DNA of 18,069 nt from Roseburia sp. (GTDB taxonomy: Bacteria > Bacillota_A > Clostridia > Lachnospirales > Lachnospiraceae), in contig JAFYQA010000197.1 in the NCBI GenBank assembly GCA_017547315.1, forward strand, positions 1 through 18,069. Reading direction: 5' to 3'. Positions within the stretch are counted from its first letter, which is position 1. The number at the start of each line of letters is the position of its first letter. The translations under genes were made by a program, and so were the position numbers. A model generated the notes under the pieces. It searched no databases. It was given only the letters and a program-made list of their open reading frames with translations, and was not told the DNA's origin. Below, piece by piece: positions 1 to 7,709 of this stretch.

Positions 1-1
1 A

Positions 2-706
2 CGTGGCTGGAACATGCTCTACATAGAGAACCACGACCATCCAAGAATGGTATCTCGTTATGGCAGTGAGAAGTTCCGTAAAGCGAGTGCGAAGATGTTG
101 GCAGTATCTTATATGTTTTTAAAGGGTACACCGTTTGTATACCAGGGACAGGAAATTGGTATGAGCAACTGGTATCCGTCAGACCCTGAAATGTACGAGG
201 ATGTGCAGACACGTTGGCAGTATGAAAATGTAGGAACAAAAAAATCACTGGAGAAACGTTTGGAACGTTTGTGGCATGGTTCTCGTGATTCGGCACGTAC
301 GCCGGTGCAGTGGGATGATAGCGAAAATGCCGGATTTACGACAGGTACACCGTGGTTCTATGTGAATGAAAATTACAAAGAAGTCAACGTGGAAGCGCAG
401 GAAGCGGATGAAAATTCTGTCTTGCATTTTTATCGTAAAGTGATTGAACTACGAAAAGAACTTTCCTGCGTAAGACATGGTGATTATAAGGAATATGGTA
501 AACATTCCAAGACATTGTACACGTATTCTAGAACGGATATGAAGCAGAAGATTTTGGTAGTCTGCTCTTATTCTGACAGGGATGAGAAATGGAGCGTACC
601 GTCAGGATTCGATGTAAGTACGGCTGAGTTGGCATTGGGTAATTATGAAAATACAGATAGTTTCATTTTAAGACCTTATGAGACGAGAGTATATCTCTGG
701 AAATAA
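2..706 (+). CDS. GH13 alpha-glucosidase / oligo-1,6-glucosidase, 3' part only
   Basis: This is the C-terminal 234 residues of a glycoside hydrolase family 13 enzyme. The reading frame is open to the left edge, so the true start lies outside the window. The family is usually about 550 residues, so roughly the last 40 percent is visible. Conserved region IV is present as ENHDHPR, with the Asp that stabilises the transition state, followed by GTPFVYQGQEIGM. The block DSARTPVQWD...NAGFTTGTPW...VN.NY..VNV is typical of the MalL-like oligo-1,6-glucosidase / alpha-glucosidase branch, which releases glucose from isomalto- or malto-oligosaccharides in the cytoplasm. The final 70 or so residues fit the usual C-terminal beta domain. 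The catalytic nucleophile and acid/base lie upstream and cannot be checked. Exact substrate is not decidable here. A strong terminator follows directly. Confidence 0.93.
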   Translation, partial: RGWNMLYIENHDHPRMVSRYGSEKFRKASAKMLAVSYMFLKGTPFVYQGQEIGMSNWYPSDPEMYEDVQTRWQYENVGTKKSLEKRLERLWHGSRDSARTPVQWDDSENAGFTTGTPWFYVNENYKEVNVEAQEADENSVLHFYRKVIELRKELSCVRHGDYKEYGKHSKTLYTYSRTDMKQKILVVCSYSDRDEKWSVPSGFDVSTAELALGNYENTDSFILRPYETRVYLWK

Positions 707-716
707 TCTCAAATGC

Positions 717-776
717 AAAGGGTGCTTAGTTTATAGGTATTGAATTTACCAATATCTATAATCTAAGCACCCTTTT
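717..776 (+). terminator. Long intrinsic terminator, possibly bidirectional
   Basis: The arms AAAGGGTGCTTAG (717-729) and CTAAGCACCCTTT (763-775) pair perfectly. After one T/T mismatch the stem continues through TTATAGGTATTG (731-742) with CAATATCTATAA (750-761), with one G-T wobble, leaving a 7-base loop. A short T-run follows on the plus strand. It lies 11 bases after the glucosidase stop and between two convergent genes, so it probably also serves the minus-strand hydroxysteroid dehydrogenase ending at 841, although the T-run on that side is weak. Confidence 0.85.
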
Positions 777-840
777 ATAACATGTGGTTTACGCGAAGTA
801 CGTCTAGGCTAAAATAACTTTTAATGTGACGATATTTTTG

Positions 841-1641
841 CTAAGCACGTGAAGTATGGGAACTTTTTACATCTCCGTAAATAGGCGTAGCGAGTCCGAA
901 CCCACCGGATATGGCAAGAATCTGTCCGGTAGTATAGGCGGAGTCATCGCTGGCAAAATAGACGACAGCAGCACCGATTTCTTCCGGCTGACCGATTTTG
1001 TTTAAAGGGATATGGCGAAGGAAGAGATTGCGAAAATCTTCGGAGAGATTATTCTTGACAGCTTCCGTCTCTGTCATTCCGGGAAGAACTGCATTGCAAC
1101 GGATATGGTGAGAAGCTTCCTGGACCGCAATCAGTTTCGTGAGATAGTTGATGGCAGCTTTGCTGGTGCCGTAGGCGACCTGTGCGATATCCGGAACTAA
1201 ACCGCCGATGGAAGAGATGTTGATAATACTTCCACCACCCTGTGCGGTCATATATTTTGCGGCAGCCTGACTTGCCATAAATACACTTCTTAAATTTAGA
1301 GTTACAATGTTCAGAAAATCGGCGATATCTGTATGGGCGAAGTCTAAATCCGTTTTCGGATTTGATGTCCCGAAATTATTTACCAGCACGTCGATGCGTC
1401 CTTCTTTTTTTACAACTTCATCTATCATAGATGAAAAAGTATCCGGTTCGCCGGCATCGTTATATACACATTTTACGCGATACCCCCGTAGATTCAATTC
1501 GCTTGCGGTGCGCTCCGCTGCTTCTAAATTCCTTGCTGCCATATAAACGATGGCACCTTCTTTTGCGCATGCCTTTACGCAGGCAAGACCGATGCCTCTT
1601 GTTGAGGCGGTTATCAATACAACTTTATTTTCTAATCTCAT
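841..1641 (-). CDS. hdhA: 7-alpha-hydroxysteroid dehydrogenase-like SDR
   Basis: This is a 266-aa classical short-chain dehydrogenase. It has the cofactor motif TASTRGIG (residues 11-18), NNFG at 88-91, Asn116, Ser144 in NISS, and the catalytic pair Tyr157/Lys161 (YGTSK). The blocks VPDI, IRCNAVLPGMT, FASDDSAYTTG and the tail SGGFGLATPIYGD match what I remember of the NADP-dependent 7-alpha-HSDHs of Clostridium scindens and relatives. Those enzymes reversibly oxidise the 7-alpha-hydroxyl of bile acids such as cholate and chenodeoxycholate. Arg37 just after the second beta strand fits NADP(H) preference; that is inference. The start is set by AAGGAG (on the minus strand) a few bases before the ATG at 1641; the frame stays open upstream to 1719, but that stretch overlaps the preceding gene and has no such site. 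It begins 14 bases after the transporter stop, so the two are probably co-transcribed. A different steroid or a general SDR substrate remains possible. Confidence 0.8.
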   Translation of the reverse strand: MRLENKVVLITASTRGIGLACVKACAKEGAIVYMAARNLEAAERTASELNLRGYRVKCVYNDAGEPDTFSSMIDEVVKKEGRIDVLVNNFGTSNPKTDLDFAHTDIADFLNIVTLNLRSVFMASQAAAKYMTAQGGGSIINISSIGGLVPDIAQVAYGTSKAAINYLTKLIAVQEASHHIRCNAVLPGMTETEAVKNNLSEDFRNLFLRHIPLNKIGQPEEIGAAVVYFASDDSAYTTGQILAISGGFGLATPIYGDVKSSHTSRA

Positions 1642-1655
1642 AAATCGTCTCCTTT

Positions 1656-3071
1656 TTAAACTTTGTTTTGATAAATTTTTGGTAGTAACTGGACAATAAC
1701 GAGACCTGTGGCAACGCAAAAAAGCTCGATGATCGCAAGCATATGAACGGAACTGACAGCGGCAGCAGGTGCGGATAATGGTGGTGTTCCGTTACTTGAG
1801 AGTCGGATAATTTCATTCGTGAACAATGGGACAAAAACTGCGACACCAAAAGGGGCGGCAAGGTCTCTGAAAAGTCCGTAAATACCAGTGCCTGTACCGG
1901 CAGCCGTAGCAGGCAAATTGGAAAGCACAATTTTCATAAAAATAGTGGCGTTTGCGCCAAGTCCAAACCCCAGAATGCCGAGCGAAGATGCCAGCGTAAG
2001 AAAAGTCGTGCTTGCGGAATAAAAGAGCATGATTCCACAACCAATACCGGTTAGAGAGAGAGAAACGGTTAAAATACGTTTGGGTTCGAGTCGGTCAGCT
2101 AAGGGGCCTAAAAGGATAGAGCCTAAGGACATGCCAAGGTACATAATCGAGATGGCATAGCCGGAAATCGTAGTATTGTCAGGTTGTGTGTAATTCACAA
2201 ATACGATGGTGTTAGTCATATTTGCCTGCATTAATCCTTGCGTGAGGAAAAGAATGATTACCGGAAGGATGAATGCTTTTCTTGCCATAAAGTTCCCGAT
2301 AAGAATCGGATTTTTTGCTTTTTTTTCTGTTAGGATAAGTCCTACTAAAGCGAAAAAAGATAGAAAAAGTACCCAAAGAAATTGTGGAGAAGACCAGCCG
2401 AAATTTTGCCCGAAGGAAGGCACGCACAGCAAGAGACTGAAAAAAACAATCACAAAAAATGCTCCTGCGAGGTCAAAATCTAACAAAGGTTTCCTTACAT
2501 AATGTTGCTTAGGCAGCAGAAAAAAGCATAGCAGGAGAAATATGGCACTTATAATAGCGGAAATCCACATTAGCACCCTCCAATCGGATATTCCAAGAAT
2601 CAGACCTCCGAGTGTCGGTCCGAAGATGACAGAGGCACTAGAAACCAGCATGTAGAGGGAGAAGCCCTTTGCAATCTGCTGCGGTGGAAATTCCGTAATA
2701 ATATAAGACATAACAGTAGGATTGATGGCTGCAGTGCCAATTCCGACGATGAATCTCGCTACAAGTAAAAATAGAAGCGAGGTGGAAAGGGCACTAAAAA
2801 CAGAGCCAAGGGTAAAGACGAGGATGCCTAGCAAAAGCGTTTTTCTTCTACCGAAAATATCTCCCAGCTTTCCCAGAATGGGCGCACATGCAGCTGTTGA
2901 GATTGCCTGGGCTAATGCGGTCCAGGTAGTGTTACTGTAGGCTAAATTCATATTTTGCATAAAAGCAGGCCCCAGCACCGTGGAGAGCCCGCCGACGATG
3001 CCGACTAAAAAGGCAGCAAAAGCATACGGAAGAAAATTTTTCATATAGTTAGGTTCTCTTGAATCATGCAT
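1656..3071 (-). CDS. MFS transporter, DHA2-like (candidate bile-acid transporter)
   Basis: This is a 471-aa polytopic membrane protein of the major facilitator superfamily. Motif A is GKLGDIFGRRK at residues 67-77 and motif C is GPTLGGLILG at 151-160, which together point to the proton-driven antiporter-type DHA families. The length and number of hydrophobic segments fit about 12-14 membrane helices. The ATG at 3071 is preceded by AGAAGAGG at a 7-base gap; a second in-frame ATG at residue 10 has a poorer site. It is followed after 14 bases by the 7-alpha-HSDH-like gene. The bai operon transporter BaiG is also an MFS protein of about this length, so a role in moving bile acids in or out is a reasonable guess from context. 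Drug efflux cannot be excluded from sequence alone. No operator or clear promoter was recognised upstream. Confidence 0.85.
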   Translation of the reverse strand: MHDSREPNYMKNFLPYAFAAFLVGIVGGLSTVLGPAFMQNMNLAYSNTTWTALAQAISTAACAPILGKLGDIFGRRKTLLLGILVFTLGSVFSALSTSLLFLLVARFIVGIGTAAINPTVMSYIITEFPPQQIAKGFSLYMLVSSASVIFGPTLGGLILGISDWRVLMWISAIISAIFLLLCFFLLPKQHYVRKPLLDFDLAGAFFVIVFFSLLLCVPSFGQNFGWSSPQFLWVLFLSFFALVGLILTEKKAKNPILIGNFMARKAFILPVIILFLTQGLMQANMTNTIVFVNYTQPDNTTISGYAISIMYLGMSLGSILLGPLADRLEPKRILTVSLSLTGIGCGIMLFYSASTTFLTLASSLGILGFGLGANATIFMKIVLSNLPATAAGTGTGIYGLFRDLAAPFGVAVFVPLFTNEIIRLSSNGTPPLSAPAAAVSSVHMLAIIELFCVATGLVIVQLLPKIYQNKV

Positions 3072-3201
3072 ATAAATACCTCTTCTTAAAATTGATCATC
3101 CCTAGTATTTCCATTTACAAAAATAATATGTGTATTTCCGGTAATTTGGGACAGACTAATGTCTGAGATGTTCTCGCTATAAAAAGAAAGGGGTAATCAA
3201 T
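3072..3201. promoter_or_regulatory. Divergent intergenic region with short palindrome
   Basis: These 130 bases must carry the promoters of both the minus-strand transporter operon and ahpC. The inverted repeat CAGAC-TAAT-GTCTG lies at 3152-3165, about 36 bases before the ahpC start, and could be an operator or simply chance. AT-rich hexamers occur (TAATAT at 3124, TATAAA at 3178), but none has a convincing -35 partner at the right distance, so I do not call a promoter. I find no clear PerR-box consensus. Confidence 0.3.
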
Positions 3202-3765
3202 ATGTCATTAATTAACAAAGAAATCGCAGATTTCAAAACTTACGCATTCCATGATAAGGAGTTTAAGATGGTATCTAAGGAGGATATCTTGGGAAAATGG
3301 AATGTTTTCTTTTTCTATCCGGCAGATTTTACGTTTATCTGTCCGACAGAATTGGAGGATTTAGCGGAAAAGTATGAGCAGTTCAGAGAAATCGGTTGTG
3401 AGATTTATTCTGTATCTACAGACACACATTTTGTTCATAAAGCATGGCATGATGCATCTGAACGTATTCGAAAAATTAATTATCCGATGTTAGCAGACCC
3501 GACACACTGTATTTCAAAAGATTTTGAGGTGCTGATTGAGGAAGATGGACTTGCAGAACGTGGAACCTTTATTATCAATCCGGACGGAAAAATCGTGGGT
3601 TATGAGGTTACAGCTGGAAACGTCGGAAGAAATGCGGAAGAATTGCTCCGAAAAGTCCAGGCATGTCAGTTCGTGCATGCGCATGGGGATCAGGTGTGTC
3701 CTGCTAACTGGAAGCCGGGGGCTGAGACATTAAAACCAAGCCTTGATTTGGTAGGACAGTTATAA
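3202..3765 (+). CDS. ahpC: Alkyl hydroperoxide reductase subunit C (2-Cys peroxiredoxin)
   Basis: This 187-aa protein is a typical 2-Cys peroxiredoxin of the AhpC/Prx1 class. It reduces hydrogen peroxide and organic peroxides in the cytoplasm. The peroxidatic Cys47 lies in FYPADFTFICPTELEDL and the resolving Cys166 lies in GDQVCPANWKPG; both sit at the standard family positions, and the length matches E. coli AhpC. The ATG is preceded by AGAAAGGGG at 3184-3193. Its stop codon overlaps the start of the next gene, a flavin disulfide reductase that is almost certainly its electron donor. Confidence 0.97.
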   Translation: MSLINKEIADFKTYAFHDKEFKMVSKEDILGKWNVFFFYPADFTFICPTELEDLAEKYEQFREIGCEIYSVSTDTHFVHKAWHDASERIRKINYPMLADPTHCISKDFEVLIEEDGLAERGTFIINPDGKIVGYEVTAGNVGRNAEELLRKVQACQFVHAHGDQVCPANWKPGAETLKPSLDLVGQL

Positions 3766-5420
3766 TGGTAGATACAGAAAATCTTTATGATGTAGTGATT
3801 ATTGGTGGCGGACCGGCAGGACTTTCCGCCGCCATCTATCTGACACGGGCAAGATATCGAGTTTTAGTATTGGAAAAAGAGCAGTTCGGCGGACAAATCA
3901 CGATTACACATGAAGTGGTAAATTATCCGGGTGTAGGTAAGTGTAGCGGAAAAAGTCTGACCGATACAATGTATCAGCAGGCAGAATACTTTGGAGCAGA
4001 TTTTTTAATAGCAGAAGCTATGGACCTTGATTTTAAAGAAGATATAAAAATTGTGCATACCAATAGGGGCGACTTTCAGTGCCTGGGTGTATTGCTGGCC
4101 ACCGGAGCACATCCTAGAATGGTAGGATTTAAAGGTGAGGCAGAATATAGGGGACGTGGTGTCGCATACTGTGCAACCTGTGACGGAGAATTTTTTACAG
4201 AGAAAGAAGTATTTGTCATAGGTGGCGGATTTGCGGCCGCAGAAGAAAGTGTTTTTTTAACAAAGTTCGCTAGTCATGTCACGATTTTGGTGCGCGGAGA
4301 GGATTTTTCCTGCGCGGAGGCAGTAGCAGAACAGGCCAAAAAGCATGAAAAAATAAGTGTAATTACTAATACAGAGGTAGAAGAGGTACGGGGCGAATCC
4401 GGCCTAAACTATATTCGTTATATAAATCGTGTAACAGGTGAAATTACAGAATATCATGCAAAAGAAGGTGAAACCTTTGGTGTATTTGTATTCGTAGGTT
4501 ATGCGCCGGAGACCGATTTGGTAAAAGATTTTGTGGAGTTAAATGAGCAAGGATATATTATTACCGACAAGTCTCAAAAAACCAGTGTGGACGGAGTCTA
4601 TGCAGCTGGTGACATCTGTATCAAACCGCTTCGACAGGTAGTAACTGCCACAAGCGATGGTGCACTAGCAGCGACGGAGTTAGAAAAATATGTGGCAAAG
4701 GTGCAGAGTAGAACCGGAATCCGCACGAAAGACCCTGTAATCCGTGAGAAGGTCCTTGCAGGAGGAACAGTAGAAAATACTGATATCGGAAACGAATCGG
4801 GCCGTGAGAAAGGCTTATTTACACCGGAAATGCGAGCACAGTTAGAGACAGTATTTGAGCGGATGGCAAAACCGCTGGTGTTAAAGTTGTATTTGGACGA
4901 ACGCCCGGTGTCAAAAGAGTTACAGGAATATGTAACTACTTTGGCTGAAATGACAGAGAAACTGTCTGTAGAGGTTGCGACGGATGCGGATAGGGATTTC
5001 CTTCCTTGTGTCAGATTGTATCGTGACGGAGCGTATACAGGGCTTGCCTTTCATGGCGTTCCGGGCGGTCATGAATTTACCTCTTTTGTTTTGGGGATGT
5101 ACAATGCAGCAGGACCAGGACAGGCAATGGATGAAAGTATACGAAAGCGGATCGAGGAGATAAACAAGCCGGTAGATATCAAAATCTTAGTGACATTATC
5201 GTGTACGATGTGCCCAGATTTAGTTGTGGCAGCACAGCATATTGCAGCAGTAGGAAAACACATTACTACCGAAGTTTTTGATATTCATCATTATGAGAAC
5301 TTAAAGAATCAATATAATGTGATGAGTGTTCCATGTATGGTAATCAACGGAGAACACGTATATTTTGGGAAGAAAAATATACTGCAGATATTAGAAATTT
5401 TAGAGAATATAATTGGATAA
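3765..5420 (+). CDS. AhpF-like peroxiredoxin reductase with domain order reversed
   Basis: This 551-aa flavoprotein is the likely NAD(P)H-dependent reductase of the adjacent AhpC. Residues 1-310 form a thioredoxin-reductase core: FAD site GGGPAG (14-19), redox pair Cys136/Cys139 in CATC, nucleotide-binding GGGFAAAE (153-160), and second FAD motif VYAAGD (278-283). After a linker, residues 360-551 resemble the two thioredoxin-like folds of the AhpF N-terminal domain. The first lacks a CxxC and carries GVPGGHEFTS (431-440). The second has Cys480/Cys483 in SCTMCPD and SVPCMVINGE (521-530). In classical AhpF this module is N-terminal, so the order here is swapped. The ATG shares one base with the ahpC stop (TAATG) and has no strong ribosome site of its own, implying translational coupling. 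Similar rearranged proteins occur, as I recall, in other Clostridia, often annotated as thioredoxin reductase. Cofactor preference between NADH and NADPH is not decided. Confidence 0.9.
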   Translation: MVDTENLYDVVIIGGGPAGLSAAIYLTRARYRVLVLEKEQFGGQITITHEVVNYPGVGKCSGKSLTDTMYQQAEYFGADFLIAEAMDLDFKEDIKIVHTNRGDFQCLGVLLATGAHPRMVGFKGEAEYRGRGVAYCATCDGEFFTEKEVFVIGGGFAAAEESVFLTKFASHVTILVRGEDFSCAEAVAEQAKKHEKISVITNTEVEEVRGESGLNYIRYINRVTGEITEYHAKEGETFGVFVFVGYAPETDLVKDFVELNEQGYIITDKSQKTSVDGVYAAGDICIKPLRQVVTATSDGALAATELEKYVAKVQSRTGIRTKDPVIREKVLAGGTVENTDIGNESGREKGLFTPEMRAQLETVFERMAKPLVLKLYLDERPVSKELQEYVTTLAEMTEKLSVEVATDADRDFLPCVRLYRDGAYTGLAFHGVPGGHEFTSFVLGMYNAAGPGQAMDESIRKRIEEINKPVDIKILVTLSCTMCPDLVVAAQHIAAVGKHITTEVFDIHHYENLKNQYNVMSVPCMVINGEHVYFGKKNILQILEILENIIG

Positions 5421-5445
5421 GTGCTATTTTGTATTTATTGCATAA

Positions 5446-5503
5446 ATGGAGGCTGTTTCAGAACCATGGTCAGATGATGGTTTTGAAGCAGCCTCCATAG
5501 ATT
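5446..5503 (+). terminator. Intrinsic terminator after the ahpC operon
   Basis: The arms at 5446-5466 and 5478-5498 pair over about 21 positions. The base of the stem is perfect (ATGGAGGCTG with CAGCCTCCAT), the upper part contains G-T wobbles, and the loop is 11 bases. A T-rich tail (ATTTTGTTGTTT) follows. It begins 25 bases after the reductase stop. Confidence 0.8.
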
Positions 5504-5578
5504 TTGTTGTTTACTAAAATTGGAGTATTATTATAATTGCCTAACTCAAAAATGACATTTCACTATATTGTTAGAATG

Positions 5579-5587
5579 TGGTACAAT
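5579..5587 (+). promoter_or_regulatory. Extended -10 promoter candidate for the MATE gene
   Basis: TGGTACAAT at 5579-5587 matches an extended -10 element (TGN plus TACAAT, one change from TATAAT). It lies 33 bases before the MATE start codon. The best -35 at a normal distance is the weak TTTCAC at 5558-5563, which is acceptable for an extended -10 promoter. The surrounding interval 5504-5620 is otherwise AT-rich with no other feature seen. Confidence 0.5.
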
Positions 5588-5620
5588 AAGACTAATTATA
5601 ACATTGAGGTGAAATAAATA

Positions 5621-7000
5621 ATGCAGACTGAAAAAAGACAAATGGATAAAGCGTCCGCGCAATATATAAAAATGACAGAGACACCTGTGGCAAAATTAAT
5701 ATTAATGCTGGGAATACCGACGACGATAAGCATGTTGGTAACTAGTATTTATAATATGGCAGATACCTATTTTGTGGGACAGATTGGTACAAGTGCATCG
5801 GGAGCAGTCGGAGTAGTATTTGGTCTAATGGCGATTATTCAGGCATTCGGTTTTATGTTCGGGCATGGTGCAGGAAGTATTGTGTCTAGAAGTCTTGGGG
5901 CAAAAGATGGGGAACGTGCATCGCAGATTGCCTCCACTAGTTTTGTGTGTGCGGGTATTTCAGGTATCGGCATTAGTGTGCTGGGTATTTTGTTTTTGGA
6001 TCCATTGATGCGTCTTTTGGGTAGTACAGAGACGATTTTACCTTATGCGAGAACCTATGCGTTTTATATTTTGTTAGCAGCACCATTTATGGCGAGCAGT
6101 TGCGTATTGAATAATGTATTGCGGTATGAAGGAAGAGCAGCAATTGCTATGATAGGGCTTGTATCTGGTGGTCTTTTGAATATCTTTGGTGACTGGCTAT
6201 TGGTAAGCAGAATTGGCATGGGTGTAAGAGGTGCAGGCATTGCAACAGCAGTATCCCAGACCATAAGTTTTAGTATTTTATTATTTATGTTTATGCTTGG
6301 TAAAACAGAGAGTAAGTTACAGTTAAAACGCGCAGCAAAGATGAAATTAGATGATGTAGTATTGATTTGTAAAACGGGATTCCCGAGTATGATACGTCAG
6401 GGGTTATCTAGCGTTTCTACTATGGTATTGAATGGACAGGCAGGTGCATACGGAGATGCAGCAGTAGCGGCTATGTCTATCGTAAATAGAGTATGTTTCT
6501 TTGCGTTTTCTGTGGGGCTTGGAATCGGACAGGGATTCCAGCCGGTATCTGCATTTAATTATGGTGCGAAAAAGTATGACCGTGTACGAAAAGGATTCCT
6601 TGCGACATGGGGAATGGGAGAGATTTTTCTTGGCGCATTCGCGATAGTGGGATTTTTGAATGCGGAGTTTTTAGTAAGTCTTTTTAGAGATGATCCGGAA
6701 GTAATCGCTATCGGAACCGTTGCGTTGTCGGCACAGATGATAGCACTATTCTTCCAGCCGTTGTCTGTATGTGCCAATATGATGTTCCAGAGTATCGGAA
6801 AAAATGGTGTGGCGACTTTCTTAGCGATGTTACGAAGCGGTTTGTTTTTAATACCGACACTTTTGGTATTATCGACAGCTTTTGGACTTACGGGAATTGA
6901 AATCGCTCAGACAGTAGCAGATATTCTGACATGCATGGTGTCTGTACCGTTTGTTATCCGTTTCCTTAAAACGTTAAAGAGATTGGAGCAGGAAAATTAA
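5621..7000 (+). CDS. MATE family multidrug/sodium efflux transporter
   Basis: This 459-aa protein has about 12 hydrophobic helices and the hallmarks of the MATE (NorM/DinF) superfamily: the early block NMADTYFVGQIGTSASGAVG, then FGHGAGSIVSRSLGAKDGERA, and in the second half GIGQGFQPVSAFNYGAKKYDRV, the equivalent repeat-unit signature. The family exchanges sodium or protons for cationic drugs or metabolites across the cytoplasmic membrane. The ATG is preceded by GAGGTG at 5606-5611. It follows a terminator and has its own promoter candidate. A HAD phosphatase starts 2 bases after its stop, so the two are co-transcribed. The substrate cannot be inferred. Confidence 0.93.
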   Translation: MQTEKRQMDKASAQYIKMTETPVAKLILMLGIPTTISMLVTSIYNMADTYFVGQIGTSASGAVGVVFGLMAIIQAFGFMFGHGAGSIVSRSLGAKDGERASQIASTSFVCAGISGIGISVLGILFLDPLMRLLGSTETILPYARTYAFYILLAAPFMASSCVLNNVLRYEGRAAIAMIGLVSGGLLNIFGDWLLVSRIGMGVRGAGIATAVSQTISFSILLFMFMLGKTESKLQLKRAAKMKLDDVVLICKTGFPSMIRQGLSSVSTMVLNGQAGAYGDAAVAAMSIVNRVCFFAFSVGLGIGQGFQPVSAFNYGAKKYDRVRKGFLATWGMGEIFLGAFAIVGFLNAEFLVSLFRDDPEVIAIGTVALSAQMIALFFQPLSVCANMMFQSIGKNGVATFLAMLRSGLFLIPTLLVLSTAFGLTGIEIAQTVADILTCMVSVPFVIRFLKTLKRLEQEN

Positions 7001-7001
7001 A

Positions 7002-7667
7002 ATGAAATATGAACTTGTGATTTTTGATTTGGATGGAACGATTTTAGATACATTAGAAGATTTGGCGGATAGTATGAATCATGCGTTAGCAAAGTATGGC
7101 TATCCAACTAGAACGATAGACGAAGTGCGAAGCTTTGTGGGCAACGGCCTTTTGATGTTGACGAGAAAGGCTATTGCACCGGAGACAGATGAAGAGATGA
7201 TTCAGACTGTTTTGGCGGAGCAGAAAGCATATTACAAAGAACACTGTGCGGATAAGACGAAACCGTATGAAGGGATTATGGAACTGTTAGATGCATTAAA
7301 AGCAAATGGATGTAAATTAGCAGTTGTTTCGAATAAGGCCGATTATGCAGTTCAGATTCTTTGTGAACAGTATTTTCCGGGAATTTTTCACCTGACAGTG
7401 GGAGAAAAAGAAGGTGTGAGAAGAAAACCGGCACCGGATTCAGTGAATACAGTGTTAAAAGAATTGCAGGTAGAGCGAGTAAATGCAGTGTATATTGGAG
7501 ATTCTGAGGTGGATATCGAGACCGCAGAAAATGCCCAGATGCAGGCGGTTTTGGTAGACTGGGGATTCCGTGATGCTAAATTTTTGGAAGAAAAAGGGGC
7601 AAAAACACTGGTTCATACCGTTAAGGAGTTAAAAAGTGCTTTAATTGCCGAGCCTTTTTTACTATAA
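7002..7667 (+). CDS. HAD-superfamily phosphatase, phosphoglycolate phosphatase-like
   Basis: This 221-aa cytoplasmic HAD hydrolase is of the Gph/PGMB type with an alpha-helical cap. Motif I is FDLDGT with nucleophile Asp9 and acid/base Asp11. Motif II is Ser110 in VVSNK, motif III is Lys142 in RRKPAPD, and motif IV is IGDSEVD with Asp167 and Asp171. All catalytic residues are present, so it should be an active phosphatase. The length and order match phosphoglycolate phosphatase, but many Gph-like proteins act on other small sugar phosphates or pyrophosphate, so the substrate is uncertain. The start lies one base after the MATE stop, and its ribosome site (GGAGCAGGA) is inside the end of that gene. 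No terminator separates it from the histidine kinase that follows. Confidence 0.9.
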   Translation: MKYELVIFDLDGTILDTLEDLADSMNHALAKYGYPTRTIDEVRSFVGNGLLMLTRKAIAPETDEEMIQTVLAEQKAYYKEHCADKTKPYEGIMELLDALKANGCKLAVVSNKADYAVQILCEQYFPGIFHLTVGEKEGVRRKPAPDSVNTVLKELQVERVNAVYIGDSEVDIETAENAQMQAVLVDWGFRDAKFLEEKGAKTLVHTVKELKSALIAEPFLL

Positions 7668-7668
7668 T
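7640..7668 (+). promoter_or_regulatory. Candidate internal promoter for the signalling cassette
   Basis: A perfect TATAAT is present at 7663-7668, overlapping the stop codon of the HAD gene. TTTAAT at 7640-7645 stands as a weak -35 with 17-base spacing. It lies about 40 bases before the kinase start and could give the kinase genes independent transcription. The weak -35 keeps confidence modest. Confidence 0.4.
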
Positions 7669-7709
7669 AGAAACGTAAGTGAGACTAAGATTTCCGGGAG
7701 GAAGTGCAG

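Noticed and set aside
1642..1719. N-terminal extension of the 7-alpha-HSDH-like gene to an ATG at 1719
   Set aside because: It would overlap the transporter stop, adds 26 basic residues not seen in the family, and the ATG at 1641 has a clear AAGGAG site and begins exactly where SDRs begin (MRLENKV).
3072..3201. PerR box upstream of ahpC
   Set aside because: AT-rich sequence is present but nothing matches TTATAATnATTATAA closely enough.
7704..7709. GTG at 7704 as the start of the PAS kinase
   Set aside because: The GGAGG site is only 2 bases away; the in-frame GTG at 7710 has the normal 8-base gap.
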